A stretch of 21,482 nucleotides of DNA from Russula earlei (lineage: Eukaryota; Basidiomycota; Agaricomycetes; Russulales; Russulaceae), in assembly GCA_025769875.1 (NCBI GenBank), contig JAGFNK010000798.1:1-21482 (forward strand), read 5' to 3'. The number at the start of each line of letters is the position of its first letter. Position 1 is the first letter of the stretch. The notes under the pieces are model-generated. The model was not told where the DNA came from, did not search any database, and saw only the letters and a list, made by a program, of their open reading frames with translations. Of the stretch, positions 7,132-16,198 are shown one piece after another. The translations under genes were made by a program, and so were the position numbers.

Positions 7132-8262
7132 TCACAGATCATACCCTTTTTGTTTGATAATCTCCTCTGTTGGGACAGTTTGGTCGAATGTGCCCCAGTT
7201 CACCACAATGAAAGCAGGATTTTCTGGAGTGACGGGAGGAGATTGGTGGGAGTCTGGGAGTGTTGGATGAGAAGGATGAGCCAGAGAGTCAGAAGGAGTT
7301 AGCGGAGGAAGACGAATTGAGTCGCATAAGTTCTGTAAGCGACTACCATCTTCTTCTTCATCTGATCTGTCTTGCCACCTGAGGTTGAGGGTAACCTGAT
7401 TGAGAGAATTGGCGGTGGCAAGGGATTGTCTGACCTCTTTGAGGTGGCCTTGATGTTCAATTATTTGGGCAAAGAGGAGGCGTATGGTTTGTCTCCTCTT
7501 GAGGATCTCCGTTGTCCTGTACCTGTATGACTTGACTCCTGCTGTGAGGGAGGGGTCATTGTCGTCCTCAATGGCCCTATCGACGAAGTTCATGTAGGGC
7601 TGGTCAGTGAGGAGCATGTCCCACTGCTCCTCATTGTGGACAGAGATGGGCCAGGCAGCGGGGATCGGTGTGAATACTTGAGAGAAGATGGGGGCTCCCT
7701 TGCCAAGGGTAGCATGGATGAGGGGTTCTGGTCGAGAGTCCAGCTCAATGAGAAACCAGTTTGCCCTGTACATGGTTCCTCCAGGGTACTCAGGGACTGC
7801 GAAGTTGATAAGGGGGTAATCAGAGGAGGGGATCCAGTCAGGGCTGGGTTGTGGAAGGTGAGGGGCGTCAAAGAATTTGGCGGCCTCAAATTGTTTGGCA
7901 AGGGAGAATGGGGATGGAGTGCATGCTGGGAAGAGGTCAAGTCCCAGGGTGTTGCACTCAGATCCAAGAAGGGTTGAGGAGAGGGAGACGGATGGTGAAA
8001 GAGGGGAGAGACAGACTCAGGCAGCGGTGTTGTTGTCATCCTCATCGCACTTGTAGGCAGGAGAGTTTTTGAAGGGTAAAGACCTTCTTGCCAATTGGGG
8101 AGTGGGGGAGGCGATGGTGACGTCGTCGGCATAGGAAAGAGTGGAGGAAGGGTAGGCGAGAATGGGGGAGGCACAAGTGGGGACTGGGGACTGGGGACAG
8201 TAGGCAGGGGATGAGTAGGTTGGGATGGGTGAGGATGGAATATAAACTGGGGATTGAGACAT
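7132..8262 (-). pseudogene. accessory ORF downstream of gypsy chromodomain
   Basis: From ATG at 8262 (MSQSPVYIPSSP) one frame runs to a stop at 7132-7134 with a single in-frame TGA at 8017-8019, about 375 codons. The first third is Pro/Ser-rich. The rest looks like a folded domain: FAVPEYPGGTMYRANWFLIEL, then LIHATLGKGAPIFSQVFTPIP, then QPYMNFVDRAIEDDNDPSLTAGVKSYRYR, then a charged helical, possibly coiled-coil segment, and a Pro-rich tail. There is no hydrophobic signal or membrane segment, so it does not look like an envelope gene. I believe similar extensions follow the chromodomain in other basidiomycete gypsy elements, but its function is unknown to me. It lies in the element between pol and the polypurine tract. 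The in-phase survival of the frame, with one lesion, contrasts with the shattered pol. Confidence 0.6.
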
Positions 8263-8406
8263 TGGCAGTAGTGAGAAGAGGTCAAGTTTGAAGGTGTGGA
8301 AGGTGAAGGTGAAGAAAGTGAGGAAGGAGTTTGGTAGGTAGAGTGGATGAGATGGCAAGCAAGTTGTAGAAGATGCTCTGCCATTTCGAGTTCTGGAGGA
8401 GGGTTT

Positions 8407-10952
8407 TTATACATGAGCTCGTCCACCCACAGGGGAATTTGTCTTTGAGTTCAAGTATTCTTTGAGTAGAGCCAGAGCATGAAGGTCAGCAGAATTGACC
8501 CATGAGTGCTCCAAAACCAGGTATCCTTCCCAATGAACAAGGTATTGTGTCCTGCCTCGGTGCTTCCTGTCTCCAATGATAGCAGCAATTTCATATTCTT
8601 CTTCTCCTTGTACAATGTCAGGTGGTGGTCAGGTAAAAGCTTTGCCAGTATGCCCCTGTTTCAGTGAATGGCATGAGAAGATCCACATGAAACACATTGT
8701 GGATTTTCATTGATGGGGGCAATTTGATGCAGATATGCCACTGGTGTGATTTGTTGTACAGTATCACCTCAAATGGTCCATAACGCCGAGGGGCAAGCTT
8801 CTTTGATGGGGCCTTAACCACCAGATTACGTCCATCCAGCCACACAAGTTGTCCTTCTTCGAGCTTCCTTGGTTCTTCTGATGGTTTGATACAGTTTCAG
8901 AAGTTCCTCCTGTGCCCTGGATCGTACCTGTTCCATGATTTTGAGACATGTTTCAGCCTCTGGAACAGATATATCCATTGTTGTCCATTTGGCAGTTGGA
9001 TTGAAACCAAGAAGAAGTTCATGTGGTGTGTGCCTAGGTGCCTTCATGTCACCAAGAATTGTGAGCAAACTCAGCAATTGGAAGTAGTGTGTGCCAGTCA
9101 TTTTGCCATTCCATTTACGAAATTCCCTTAGATAAGTCTCTATCCAGAGGTTCATTCTGCTCAGGTTTGTCCATCCGTGCGTGGGTGAAAGGTAGGTGCT
9201 CAAGTTTGTTTGTTTGATCCCAGTGGCTTTACAGATGGCCCTGGCGAAGTTTCCTTTGAAATGGGGGTCCCTGTCAGAGATGATTCTCTTGGGAATTCCG
9301 AACCATGGAAATAGATTAGCCAGGTACTTGATGGCAATGCCCAGACCATCTATGGTTTTATTGCAGGGGATAAACTTTGCAGCCTTTGAGCAGCCTTGAT
9401 CGAATGATGTGAGAATGGAATCATATGATCCAGACTTTGGAAGATCCTGTGATAAGGTCCATTGAAACATATTGGAAGGGGCCAGCTGACACATTTGTAT
9501 TGAATGGTTGGAGTGGCGCATGTTTCAGGGTGGTGATGGCTTTAGATTCTTGACACTTAGCAGCATCCCTTGACATATTCTTCCACAAATAGACAGAGTC
9601 TAGGTCCTTCGTATTTCCTTCTTATAAGATCCCAGGTGTTAGCAATGCCAGGGTGTCCTCCCACTGGGGAATCATGGACTTCCTTCAAGACTTCCATCGT
9701 CATAAACAGGGGTCATCAGGCAGGTAAGTACGTAAGGGGAGTGACTTGTGTGAGTAAGCTTTGCGTGCAAAAGCTTCCTGGTTATCGCCAAAGGTATGGT
9801 TAAGGGTAGGAGCACGAGCTTCAGGGACAGTTTGCCATCTGCAAGTGTTCATTGAAGACATGATCGGGTAGGAGTGTGATAGCTTTGTTATGGATGTTTT
9901 CTCCTTTATGATCAGGTCGTCGTGATAGAATATTGGCAACAGTGTTAGACTTTCCAGGGATAGTTGTCAACTTGAAGTTGTATTCCTGGAGAAGGGCCAT
10001 CCACCTTGCTTGACGTGGTGAAAGGTCCTGGGGTTTGCGGAAGTAGGGCCAAATTGGCATGATCTGTGCGAATAGTTACTTCATGACGTGCCCCGAGTAG
10101 CCAGTGTCGATATTCTTTAAGGACAGATACTATAGCGAGTAGTTCTCTGTCATGGATATTGTAGTTCCCTTCTGCTGGTAGTAGGGATCTTGAAAAATAT
10201 ACCAGAGGATGGATACCATCTTCAAATTGCTGAGATATAGTGGCTCCCAGAGCGAAAGAAGAGGCATCAGCATCCACAATGAAAGGTTTGTTGAAGTCTG
10301 GGTTGCGAAGAACAGGGTAATGGGTGAAGATATTCTTGAGAATATTGAATGAAGATTCTGTGTAGTTATCCCAGACCCAGGGTTTGTTCTTCTTTGTGAG
10401 CCAGACTAGAGGTTGAACGATATCTGAATATTTTGGAATGAAGTTGCGATAGTAATTCCCAAATCCAAGGAAAGAGCGTAGTTCATGTAGATTGGTAGGG
10501 GCTTTCCAATCACGAATTCGTTGACTTTGATTGGGTCCATCTTGATCATTCCTTTGCTGATAATGATGCCAAGATAGTCAATTTCTTCTTTGTGGAATTG
10601 ACATTTCTCAGGTTTAAGGAAGAGGTCATTATCTTGAAGCTTCTTAAAGATGCGAGTAACGAGATCTGTATGGTACTCCCATCCTTTAGATGCTTGTGTG
10701 GCAATGATGCCATCATCCATATAGATGTGGAACTCCATATCATGATGATTGAGTTCTTCTCTAAAGATATCATTGACCATAGATTGGAAGGTGGCAGGGG
10801 CATTAGTGAGACCAAAGGTCATCACCATAGGTTCAAATAAGCCCTTGTTTGTTTTAAATGCTGCCTTCCATTGGTCGCCATCTTTGATGTGTATGTTGTT
10901 ATAACCCCATCGTATGTTGAACTTAGTGAAGTATTGTTTACTTCCTAAGCGA
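8407..10952 (-). pseudogene. pol: gypsy pol, 3' part: RT palm, RNase H, integrase, chromodomain
   Basis: On the minus strand the RT resumes after the 10958-11921 insertion with RLGSKQYFTKFNIRWGYN, then the active site FHIYMDDGII (near 10720). After a frameshift near 10520 comes ELRSFLGFGNYYRNF, then RNase H (VDADASSFALGAT, HDRELLAIV, IRTDHANL; Asp-Glu-Asp present). The integrase zinc finger region (about 9550-9820) is scrambled. Its core follows: MDLI, frameshift, then FGIPKRIISDRDPHFKG with the second Asp; the region of the third residue (Glu) reads GWTNLSRMNLWIE out of phase. The C-terminal KLAPRRYGPFEV and IHNVFHVDLL block follows. After another frameshift near 8630 comes a chromodomain (YEIAAIIGDRKHRGRTQYLV, HWEGYLVLEHSWV) ending at TAA 8407-8409. 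Numerous frameshifts make it inactive. Chromodomains target such elements to heterochromatin. Confidence 0.8.
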
Positions 10953-10957
10953 GTGAT
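10953..10957. repeat. 5 bp target duplication of solo LTR 10958-11921 (GTGAT), left
   Basis: GTGAT here is repeated at 11922-11926 on the other side. With one copy discounted, the RT frame runs straight through. Confidence 0.85.
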
Positions 10958-11316
10958 TGTCAAGACTCACTGTTGAACTATCCAGTTCAAGAGTGAGGGA
11001 TAAGCTCGAAGACGAGTCGATAGACATCCAAGACCGCGTGGGCAAAGAGTAGAGTCCAGAGTAGTAACAAATACCAGAGAGGCACTGTTACGGTGAGATT
11101 AGAGCAGTCACGCAGAGAAGAGGCCAAGATAGTCACAAGGGGACAGTCCTTAAAGGAGTATCCCAGGGATGGAGAGTGCTGTAAACAAATGGACAGTCTG
11201 AGGACTGTCCGCTACTTTATTGAGCGCTTATATACTACAAGAGAACTGCTAAATAGGGAACAAGTCATAACCTTGTTATCAAGCACAATAGAGTGATGAG
11301 TAAGAAGTCGGGGTAC

Positions 11317-11350
11317 GCTTACTGAGCATGCTCAGTCATGCTCAGTAAGC
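11317..11350. repeat. 14 bp perfect inverted repeat in solo LTR
   Basis: GCTTACTGAGCATG (11317-11330), 6 nt loop CTCAGT, then its exact complement (11337-11350). Three copies of TGAGTAAG flank it (11297, 11354, 11376). Confidence 0.9.
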
Positions 11351-11528
11351 TGCTGAGTAAGAAGGCTTCTCTTGATGAGTAAGAGCCTTCACTGTCCACG
11401 TGTTCACTGCTTTAGTACACATGCAAGCACCTGATTCATTTCTTGTTAGTTAGTTTAGGGCCGGTCATTTGAGGACTCGCAGTCTGGTTCGGGGGATAGT
11501 GTTATTCTATAAGGCCCCTTATATAGTT

Positions 11529-11720
11529 CTATTAGGGTCCTTAAAGTCGACCCTAATGTTTCTATTAAGGTCCTTAGTATTGCCTTATAGTTCGTTCTAT
11601 AGTTATTAGGGTTAGTCTAATAACACGTTGTAGGGCCTTTGATACTAGGTTAGTGTCTATTGTAGAGCACTTAGGGTCGTTCTAAAGGGTCCTTAGGAAG
11701 GTCCTAATACTGTCCTTTAC
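11529..11720. repeat. degenerate CTATTAGGGTCCTTA-type repeats
   Basis: Copies such as CTATTAGGGTCCTTAA (11529-11544) and CTATTAAGGTCCTTAG (11562-11577), plus looser ones near 11602, 11670 and 11690 and inverted forms, fill a patch that is AT-richer than its surroundings. Confidence 0.6.
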
Positions 11721-11921
11721 TGCTAGAAGGGTTGCCCTTAAGTGGGGCTTGTTGTATGTTGATTGTGCTGAGAATTGCTCGCGTGACAATGCGCGCGTGC
11801 TATTGTGGACACCTCTACTCACCCCTTTTGCTCGTGTGAACAGGGTGACACCATAGAGGCTGGGTTTCCTCCTATAAGGAAGGGTCCTTCAAGGGCCCTC
11901 TCCAGAGAATGGTTCATGACA

Positions 11922-12579
11922 GTGATGATTTCAGGAATGAGAGGAAGGGGGGTTTTATTTTCAACAGTAATTGCATTAAGACGTCTATAGTCTTGGATGT
12001 AGTGTCGTTTACCATCTTTCTTGCCTACAAAGAAGCAAGGAGAGGCATATGGTGACTTTGAAGGACGTATATATCCTTTTTCTGAGTGTTCCTTTAGGAA
12101 TTCATCTTGGGCCTGTTGTTCCACTGGTGCAAGAGGATAGATCTTGCAATTGAGCATAGATGGAGCATCAGGGATTAGGTCTATAGCATGATCCCAAGTT
12201 TTGGAGGTGGGGAAGCGATGAGAGGCTTCTTCGGAAAAGAGCCTTTCAAAGCGATGATAATCGGGAGGAACTAAGTCCTTCCAGTCCTTCTTGTCTTGAT
12301 CAGCTGCTTGTGCAGCTAATTGGGTAGAAGTGCTGATCTTAGCTACTCTGATTGGAGTAGGATTGAAGCATGGGGGTATAGGAAGTCGCTTGATCCATTT
12401 GTTGGTGTCCCAAGTAGAGGCTACAACAGTATCCTCAAGGGTTCCTTTGGTCCAATCAACAGCAGGGTTGGTAGCACGGAGGAATGGGAAGCCAAGAAGC
12501 ATGTCATTGGTTGATATTTCAGCAATATAGAAGCGCATTCGGTATTCTTGTCCTTTAAATTGAATGTAAAGGTCAACTG
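11922..12579 (-). pseudogene. pol: gypsy pol, middle part: end of protease and start of RT
   Basis: The minus strand reads AVDLYIQFKGQEYRMRFYIA, then STNDMLLGFPFLRATNPAVDW, the second half of a retroviral-type aspartic protease (ILG/LLG-like motif). A linker follows, then RT: YHRFERLFSEEASHRFP, WDHAIDL, SEKGYIRPSKSPYASPCFFV, GKKDGKRHYIQDYRRLNA, TPLPLIPEI. The frame is intact over this 218-codon piece, the best preserved part of pol. It is bounded by solo LTRs at 12585 (upstream, inside protease) and 11921 (downstream, inside RT). Each boundary carries a 5 bp duplication across which the frame continues. Confidence 0.82.
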
Positions 12580-12584
12580 CTTTG
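12580..12584. repeat. 5 bp target duplication (CTTTG) of solo LTR 12585-13172
   Basis: CTTTG is repeated at 13173-13177. The protease frame is continuous when one copy is discounted. Confidence 0.85.
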
Positions 12585-12737
12585 TGTTACCGAGTGGTTT
12601 GGGGTCCGGAAGATGCCGGAATACCTGAACTATGGACTGCACCGTTTGCATTATGCGTGCGTCAGATCTTGATCGTTTATGTTCCTTGATATCACATTCG
12701 GAGCGCGTTGATCGTATCTTTCAGTTGATGTACTGAA

Positions 12738-12867
12738 GAAGCAATGAGTAGCATTGCTTCTGTCCCAGATGTTCCTGTACCGCCACATACGTCGATTCCT
12801 TGATTGGGGAAGCACTTAATGCTTCCAGCACCGAGATCGTTTACATAGAAGCAACCTCGCTTCTATG
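12738..12867. repeat. three consecutive perfect hairpins built on GAAGC/GCTTC
   Basis: GAAGCAATG/CATTGCTTC (loop 5), GGAAGCA/TGCTTCC (loop 5) and CATAGAAGC/GCTTCTATG (loop 6), followed by a lone TTGCTTCTATAG. Confidence 0.9.
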
Positions 12868-12932
12868 AGCCGCGTTTTGCTTCTATAGCACCGACCAGTA
12901 CTACAGTAGCATGAACCTTATCCCTGTAGGGC

Positions 12933-12940
12933 TATATAAA
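12933..12940 (+). promoter_or_regulatory. TATA box of solo LTR 12585-13172
   Basis: TATATAAA within GGGCTATATAAAGCCC, a short palindrome, about 350 bp from the LTR start. Confidence 0.6.
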
Positions 12941-13177
12941 GCCCCCAGTAGAAACAGTTGAGCCTTAAGCTCGACTTAGTTTGCCAATACCAAACAGTTG
13001 ACTCCTACCCCGTCTGCAGAGCCCCTCTCATCTTGTTGTCATACTCTAGAAGGATCTAACACTCCTTCCCCTCCATGAGTATTGCTTGCTTGACTCAAGC
13101 ATATCTGCATTGGTAGGACGCATTTATAGACGCGACCATTGATCTTATTTAAGGCACTTTGGAGCCTTAACACTTTG

Positions 13178-13456
13178 GTGACAGTTCCAGCTTTATTGTG
13201 AGTACCATCTACATTGCACATGACCTTTAGTTTTTGTAGAGTAGTAACTGGGAGTTTATAACGAGTGATGATATTCTTGTGGATGAAATTGTTGGTTGCT
13301 CCACTATTGAGTAGAGCAGTGAGATCAGCCCTTCATCCACTAGTGCATATTTGAACAGGAACTTTGATTGAATTGAGTCTTGCTACAAATACATCACTAG
13401 GGAAGACAGCTTGAATTAAGGCCAGGTAATTCAAGCTGGGGGAAAATCCACGCTGT
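13178..13456 (-). pseudogene. pol: gypsy protease, N-terminal part with mutated catalytic Asp
   Basis: The minus strand reads LNYLALIQAVFPSDVFVARL, then SIKVPVQIC, an in-frame TGA (13333-13335), then TALLNSGATNNFIHKNIITR, CNVDGTHNKAGTVTK. The block corresponds to the retropepsin motif (A)LLDSGAT. Here the catalytic Asp codon reads AAT (Asn, 13306-13308). It joins the segment ending at 12579 through the CTTTG duplication. The protease is dead by both stop and active-site loss. Confidence 0.75.
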
Positions 13457-13923
13457 TGTAAGGTGAGCCATATCGCTGGCCTCGGAACCACGTGCGGACC
13501 GCGCGCGATGCGTGACGCTCGACCTCCTCCCACACCTTGCCTCCTTCCTCGCATCGCATCGCCCAGTCCTCGCCACCGACCACGTGCACACACCACACCT
13601 CGGCACACGCGACGCGTTCACATCTCAGGCCTTTCACCATGGCCTCGACCGTCTCGACCAGTCTCGATTCTCTTTCATGCCTATCTCCCTTTCATGCCTT
13701 TCATCCTTAGTACTTCTCTCCTGTATATAAAACACCTAGCTACTCTGTAGTAAAAAAGAAGAAGAATACAGTCTTCTTGAGTTCCCCTTACCTTCAGTCA
13801 GAAACAACTGCGCGCAAGTGATCTTACTCTCCTCTCCTCTCCTTCTCTTCTCCCTTCCTCCTCCTTACATTCCTCTTGCTCTTGGATCAAGACAACCGTC
13901 TCGGATCGCCGTCCAGCCCCACA
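13457..13923 (+). repeat. diverged, shortened LTR related to that of the gag-only element
   Basis: Starts TGTAAGGTGAGCC. It shares with the 453-1159 LTR the ACGTGCGGA block near the start, CACACGCGACGCGTT, the CCTTTCA...GCCTCGACC segment, the core promoter (TATATAAAACACCTAGCTAC at 13724-13743) and a pyrimidine-rich 3' part, ending near CCCCACA. It is about 240 bp shorter. I could not find a clean target duplication; GC-rich sequence to about 13970 may still belong to it. Confidence 0.65.
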
Positions 13924-14287
13924 AACTCTGCGCGCCCTGGTTTGGCTCGCTTCACCGTTATTGACCATGGCAGTAGCCCATGAGCAATGTTGTTCTTCAG
14001 AATATCCAGACATTATAGCTGCAACTTCCTCAGGAGATGGTCCCTCATTATAAGTTGTGTCTCCTGTTGAGTAGGTTGTTGGGCTGGTTGATCATCAGGA
14101 GGATTTTCCTGATAATATTTGGTTGGTTGTTCATCAGTTTGAGCTAAACGAACATGGGTGTCGACCTGTTCTTCAGGGTAGTACAGTTCCTGGTATTCAT
14201 CTGGTTCTATAACTTCAACCAGACGTGTTTTCATAGGAACTGATTTGAAGGTGGTCAACTTTTTAGGACAGCTGCATGCGACGTGTC
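13924..14287 (-). pseudogene. gag: gypsy gag, C-terminal part
   Basis: Follows the solo LTR at 14288-15115 on the minus strand. It opens with VACSCPKKL, supplying the last Cys of the zinc knuckle, then an acidic, Gln/Pro-rich tail (VIEPDEYQELYYPEEQVD, KYYQENPPDDQPAQQPTQQ). A frameshift near 14030 changes phase; the other frame reads PEEVAAIMSGYSEEQ. It links gag to the protease segment at 13456 but is cut by the diverged LTR at 13457-13923. Confidence 0.65.
14283..14287. repeat. 5 bp target duplication (GTGTC) of solo LTR 14288-15115
   Basis: GTGTC is repeated at 15116-15120. It lies exactly at the codon of the knuckle His, so the two halves of gag are in phase. Confidence 0.88.
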
Positions 14288-15115
14288 TGTCAAGACACGT
14301 ACTGCTGATCACTAAGGACTCAGGAGCAGGTGGGCAGGGGTCGGAACAGATGGTACGCGGCGTAAACAGCGTTGAACAGGAGGACGAGCCAAACGACTAG
14401 AAGATACCAGAGGGGGACTGGTACGTGTTGCAGGAGGCAGAGGCGAAGAGTAGAGGCCAGTGCAGCGAGGGACTTTAAACAAGGCGGTCGTTGAAGAGTA
14501 CCTTGAAGATGAGGGAAGGCTTTAGACTGAGCAGTTGCAGGGGAGTACCCAGGAAGTGGAGAGTATCACAAATGGACAGTCTGACGACTGCCATGCTTCA
14601 TTGGGGCTTATATACAGTGTACAGGGTCGATTACAAAGCACTGGGACTATTCTAGACTCTTTGGTACCATCCAATAGGACTACAGAGGCATAAACTTGCT
14701 TATGCCAAGTTTCAGGCTTACTGAGCGCATTACTGATCATTGTGGAGCGATGACATCATTATGATGTCACTGTGGGGCGCTTAGTGAGCCTATGAGGTCA
14801 CTGTGGAGTCGCTCAGTCAGCCATGATGTCATTGGAGCCTTGATGACGTCAGATGATTTATGCAACAGTTTCTAAGAGTTTGTGCCGCTGTTTCGGGTCC
14901 ATGGTGGCTGGGTGGCCATGTGGCTGCCACGCGATGATTACCTGATTAGGAAACCGGTGCCTGGTCGTGTTAGAGTGCTTTTGCAATAGCAATATCTTGT
15001 ACCACAGGAGGGATAGCCCAAAAAATGGAAGGGAGTCGGCAATGCAAAGTGAGAGAGGTCTTTCTTGAGTAAAATAGGACAATCCTTGGCCAGGACTTGG
15101 CCTTGGTTCGTAACA
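14288..15115 (-). mobile_element. solo LTR (828 bp) in the gag zinc knuckle
   Basis: On the minus strand it begins TGTTACGAACC and ends CGTGTCTTGACA, with GTGTC on both sides. A minus-strand TATA (TATATAAG, about 14607-14614) precedes a segment shared with the LTR at 10958-11921 (CAGACTGTCCATTTGTG, CTCTCCA, CTGGG.ACTCC). It carries several TGACGTCA-like sites upstream of the TATA. Confidence 0.9.
14751..14851. promoter_or_regulatory. cluster of CRE/ATF-like sites in solo LTR
   Basis: TGACATCA (14751-14758), TGATGTCA (14762-14769), TGATGTCA (14824-14831) and a perfect TGACGTCA (14844-14851). In LTR orientation they lie about 140-240 bp upstream of the TATA. TGACGTCA is the classical bZIP (ATF/CREB-type) binding sequence. 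Confidence 0.55.
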
Positions 15116-15976
15116 GTGTCCTTGTTTAGAGCAAAAGAAGCAACAACCTTTCACTTGGTGTTGTTTCTTCTCTTGCTCAGTAGTGGCCGCTCTAGTGCAA
15201 TCAACATCCATTGGAACAACTTGATTGTTGCCCCTAGGGATAAATTGACTGGTAGGGTTCCTTGGTACAAAGGTAGGATTAACCCTAGGAGGCGGTCCAG
15301 GAGGAGGGTGGAATGTAGTGTTGGTAGGGCGGAAGTTTAGGAAATGTTGGAGATTACGCACGATATTGTGTATATCTCCCATATAGCTTTGCCTAACGGC
15401 ATATCTGTTGTGTTCCTTTCTAGCCGCTTCGGTCCATTCTGCAAAATTGGTAGGTAGGGTTTCCCTTGATAAGATGTTGTTAAGGAGTGGCCTACTAAGA
15501 CCTCTAGCAAAATAGTGAAGAGTTCCATTTGCATTTAGGTCATATCCTGCATTGTTAGCAAGGTTGGTAAAGGTGGTGATGTAGGAATCAAGGTCAGGTC
15601 CTTGTTGCCTTAGAACAGCTAATTTATTAAATGTGTTTTGCCTTTTATTGGTGTCCGTGAAGGCATTGTTAAACGCAGTTCTAAAGTTGTTCCATAGGGC
15701 TTCATCAGTCCTGAGTATTCCCAGAGCGTTGACACTATTGTTGACTGTTTCCAGTTGAGTATCAACCCAATGGTCCACATTAGGGCCCCTTATAAAGGAT
15801 AGACAAGTGTTAACTCGTCTATAGGGATTGTTGAAGAGAGAGTTTTCATCATTCATATTGCGAAAGATGGCAAACTCTCTCATGAATTTGGAGGATTGGG
15901 AGCGGTCTCCATCAAAGATAGATGTTGGGTTTTCCCTGACCACTCCATTAGAAGGGATTGGGACTATGGCAGCCAT
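15116..15976 (-). pseudogene. gag: gypsy gag, capsid part and first half of zinc knuckle
   Basis: ATG at 15976 (MAAIVPIPSNGVVRENPTSI). The first ~190 residues form a Ty3/gypsy-type capsid: FDGDRSQSSKFMREFAIF, then SFIRGPNVDHWVDTQL, WNNFRTAFNNAF, TFNKLAVLRQQGPDLDSYI, LHYFARGLSRPLLNNIL, WTEAARKEHNRYA. A Pro/Arg-rich linker (FHPPPGPPPRVNPTFVPRNP) leads to the knuckle CCFFCSKQGH. There the solo LTR begins, so the fourth ligand is separated by 833 bp. The apparent continuation to 14858 is LTR sequence. The frame is otherwise open over about 287 codons, so gag decayed less than pol. Confidence 0.8.
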
Positions 15977-15991
15977 AGCTGGAGGAGGTGG

Positions 15992-16198
15992 AGTTGAGAA
16001 TCCTAACAGTTGTCAAGAACAAGGCCTTCATGAGTGGCGCATTCAAGGTTAAGTCCGACTTCTCGTCTATCAAGTTTACACCAACATCTGTTGATAAATT
16101 CAATAGGGTGAAAAAGGTTTTTGATGTGGAGGTAGTATCCTACTTCGGGTTTGGTGGGGTGCCAAAAGGCTTTACCAGTGATTTGTTCTGGTAGATTG
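15992..16198 (-). pseudogene. upstream ORF of gypsy element, second part
   Basis: Continues the ORF that starts at 17165, after the solo LTR 16199-17056. The minus strand reads LPEQITGKAFWHPTKPEVGY, then YLHIKNLFHPIEFINRC, and ends LVLDNC-TAG. With 17062-17165 it makes 99 codons, stopping shortly upstream of the gag ATG in another frame. No recognised domain. The + strand frame here (15988-16194) is its antisense shadow. Confidence 0.45.
16194..16198. repeat. 5 bp target duplication (GATTG) of LTR 16199-17056
   Basis: GATTG is repeated at 17057-17061, directly after the terminal GTGACA. Confidence 0.85.

Larger units (their letters stand above)
10958..11921 (-). mobile_element. solo LTR (964 bp) in the RT domain
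   Basis: On the minus strand it begins TGTCATGAACC and ends GAGTCTTGACA, flanked by GTGAT duplications. It holds a minus-strand TATA box (about 11225-11235, TATATAAG) and a downstream segment (CAGACTGTCCATTTGT... CTCTCCA) shared with the LTR at 14288-15115, so the two are one family. There is no coding capacity. Internal features are a 14 bp hairpin and a patch of degenerate repeats. It arose by LTR-LTR recombination of a full insertion. Confidence 0.88.
12585..13172 (+). mobile_element. solo LTR (588 bp) in the protease domain, + orientation
   Basis: Begins TGTTACCGAGTGG and ends GAGCCTTAACA, flanked by CTTTG. TATATAAA at 12933-12940 sets the orientation as +. It is a different family from the other LTRs in the window. 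Upstream of the TATA are three perfect GAAGC/GCTTC hairpins (12738-12760, 12808-12826, 12844-12867). No ORF of note. Confidence 0.85.

Noticed and set aside
7132..8262. Envelope gene at the 3' end of the gypsy element
   Set aside because: Right position, but no signal peptide, membrane span or Cys-rich ectodomain is visible.
7590..8426. 278-codon Pro/Ser-rich minus-strand ORF
   Set aside because: Out of phase with the accessory frame, which has the better protein-like sequence and runs to the 7132 stop.
13333..13640. Minus-strand ORFs beginning MCRGVVC, MNASRV and MVKGLRC
   Set aside because: They start in the diverged LTR and cross its border into gypsy protease sequence.
14858..15115. C-terminal extension of gag (QGHCYEPRP... 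to 14858)
   Set aside because: It is LTR sequence read through in frame; the true knuckle end lies beyond 14288.
15988..16194. 68-codon + strand ORF as a separate gene
   Set aside because: Antisense of the gypsy upstream ORF; no support on its own.
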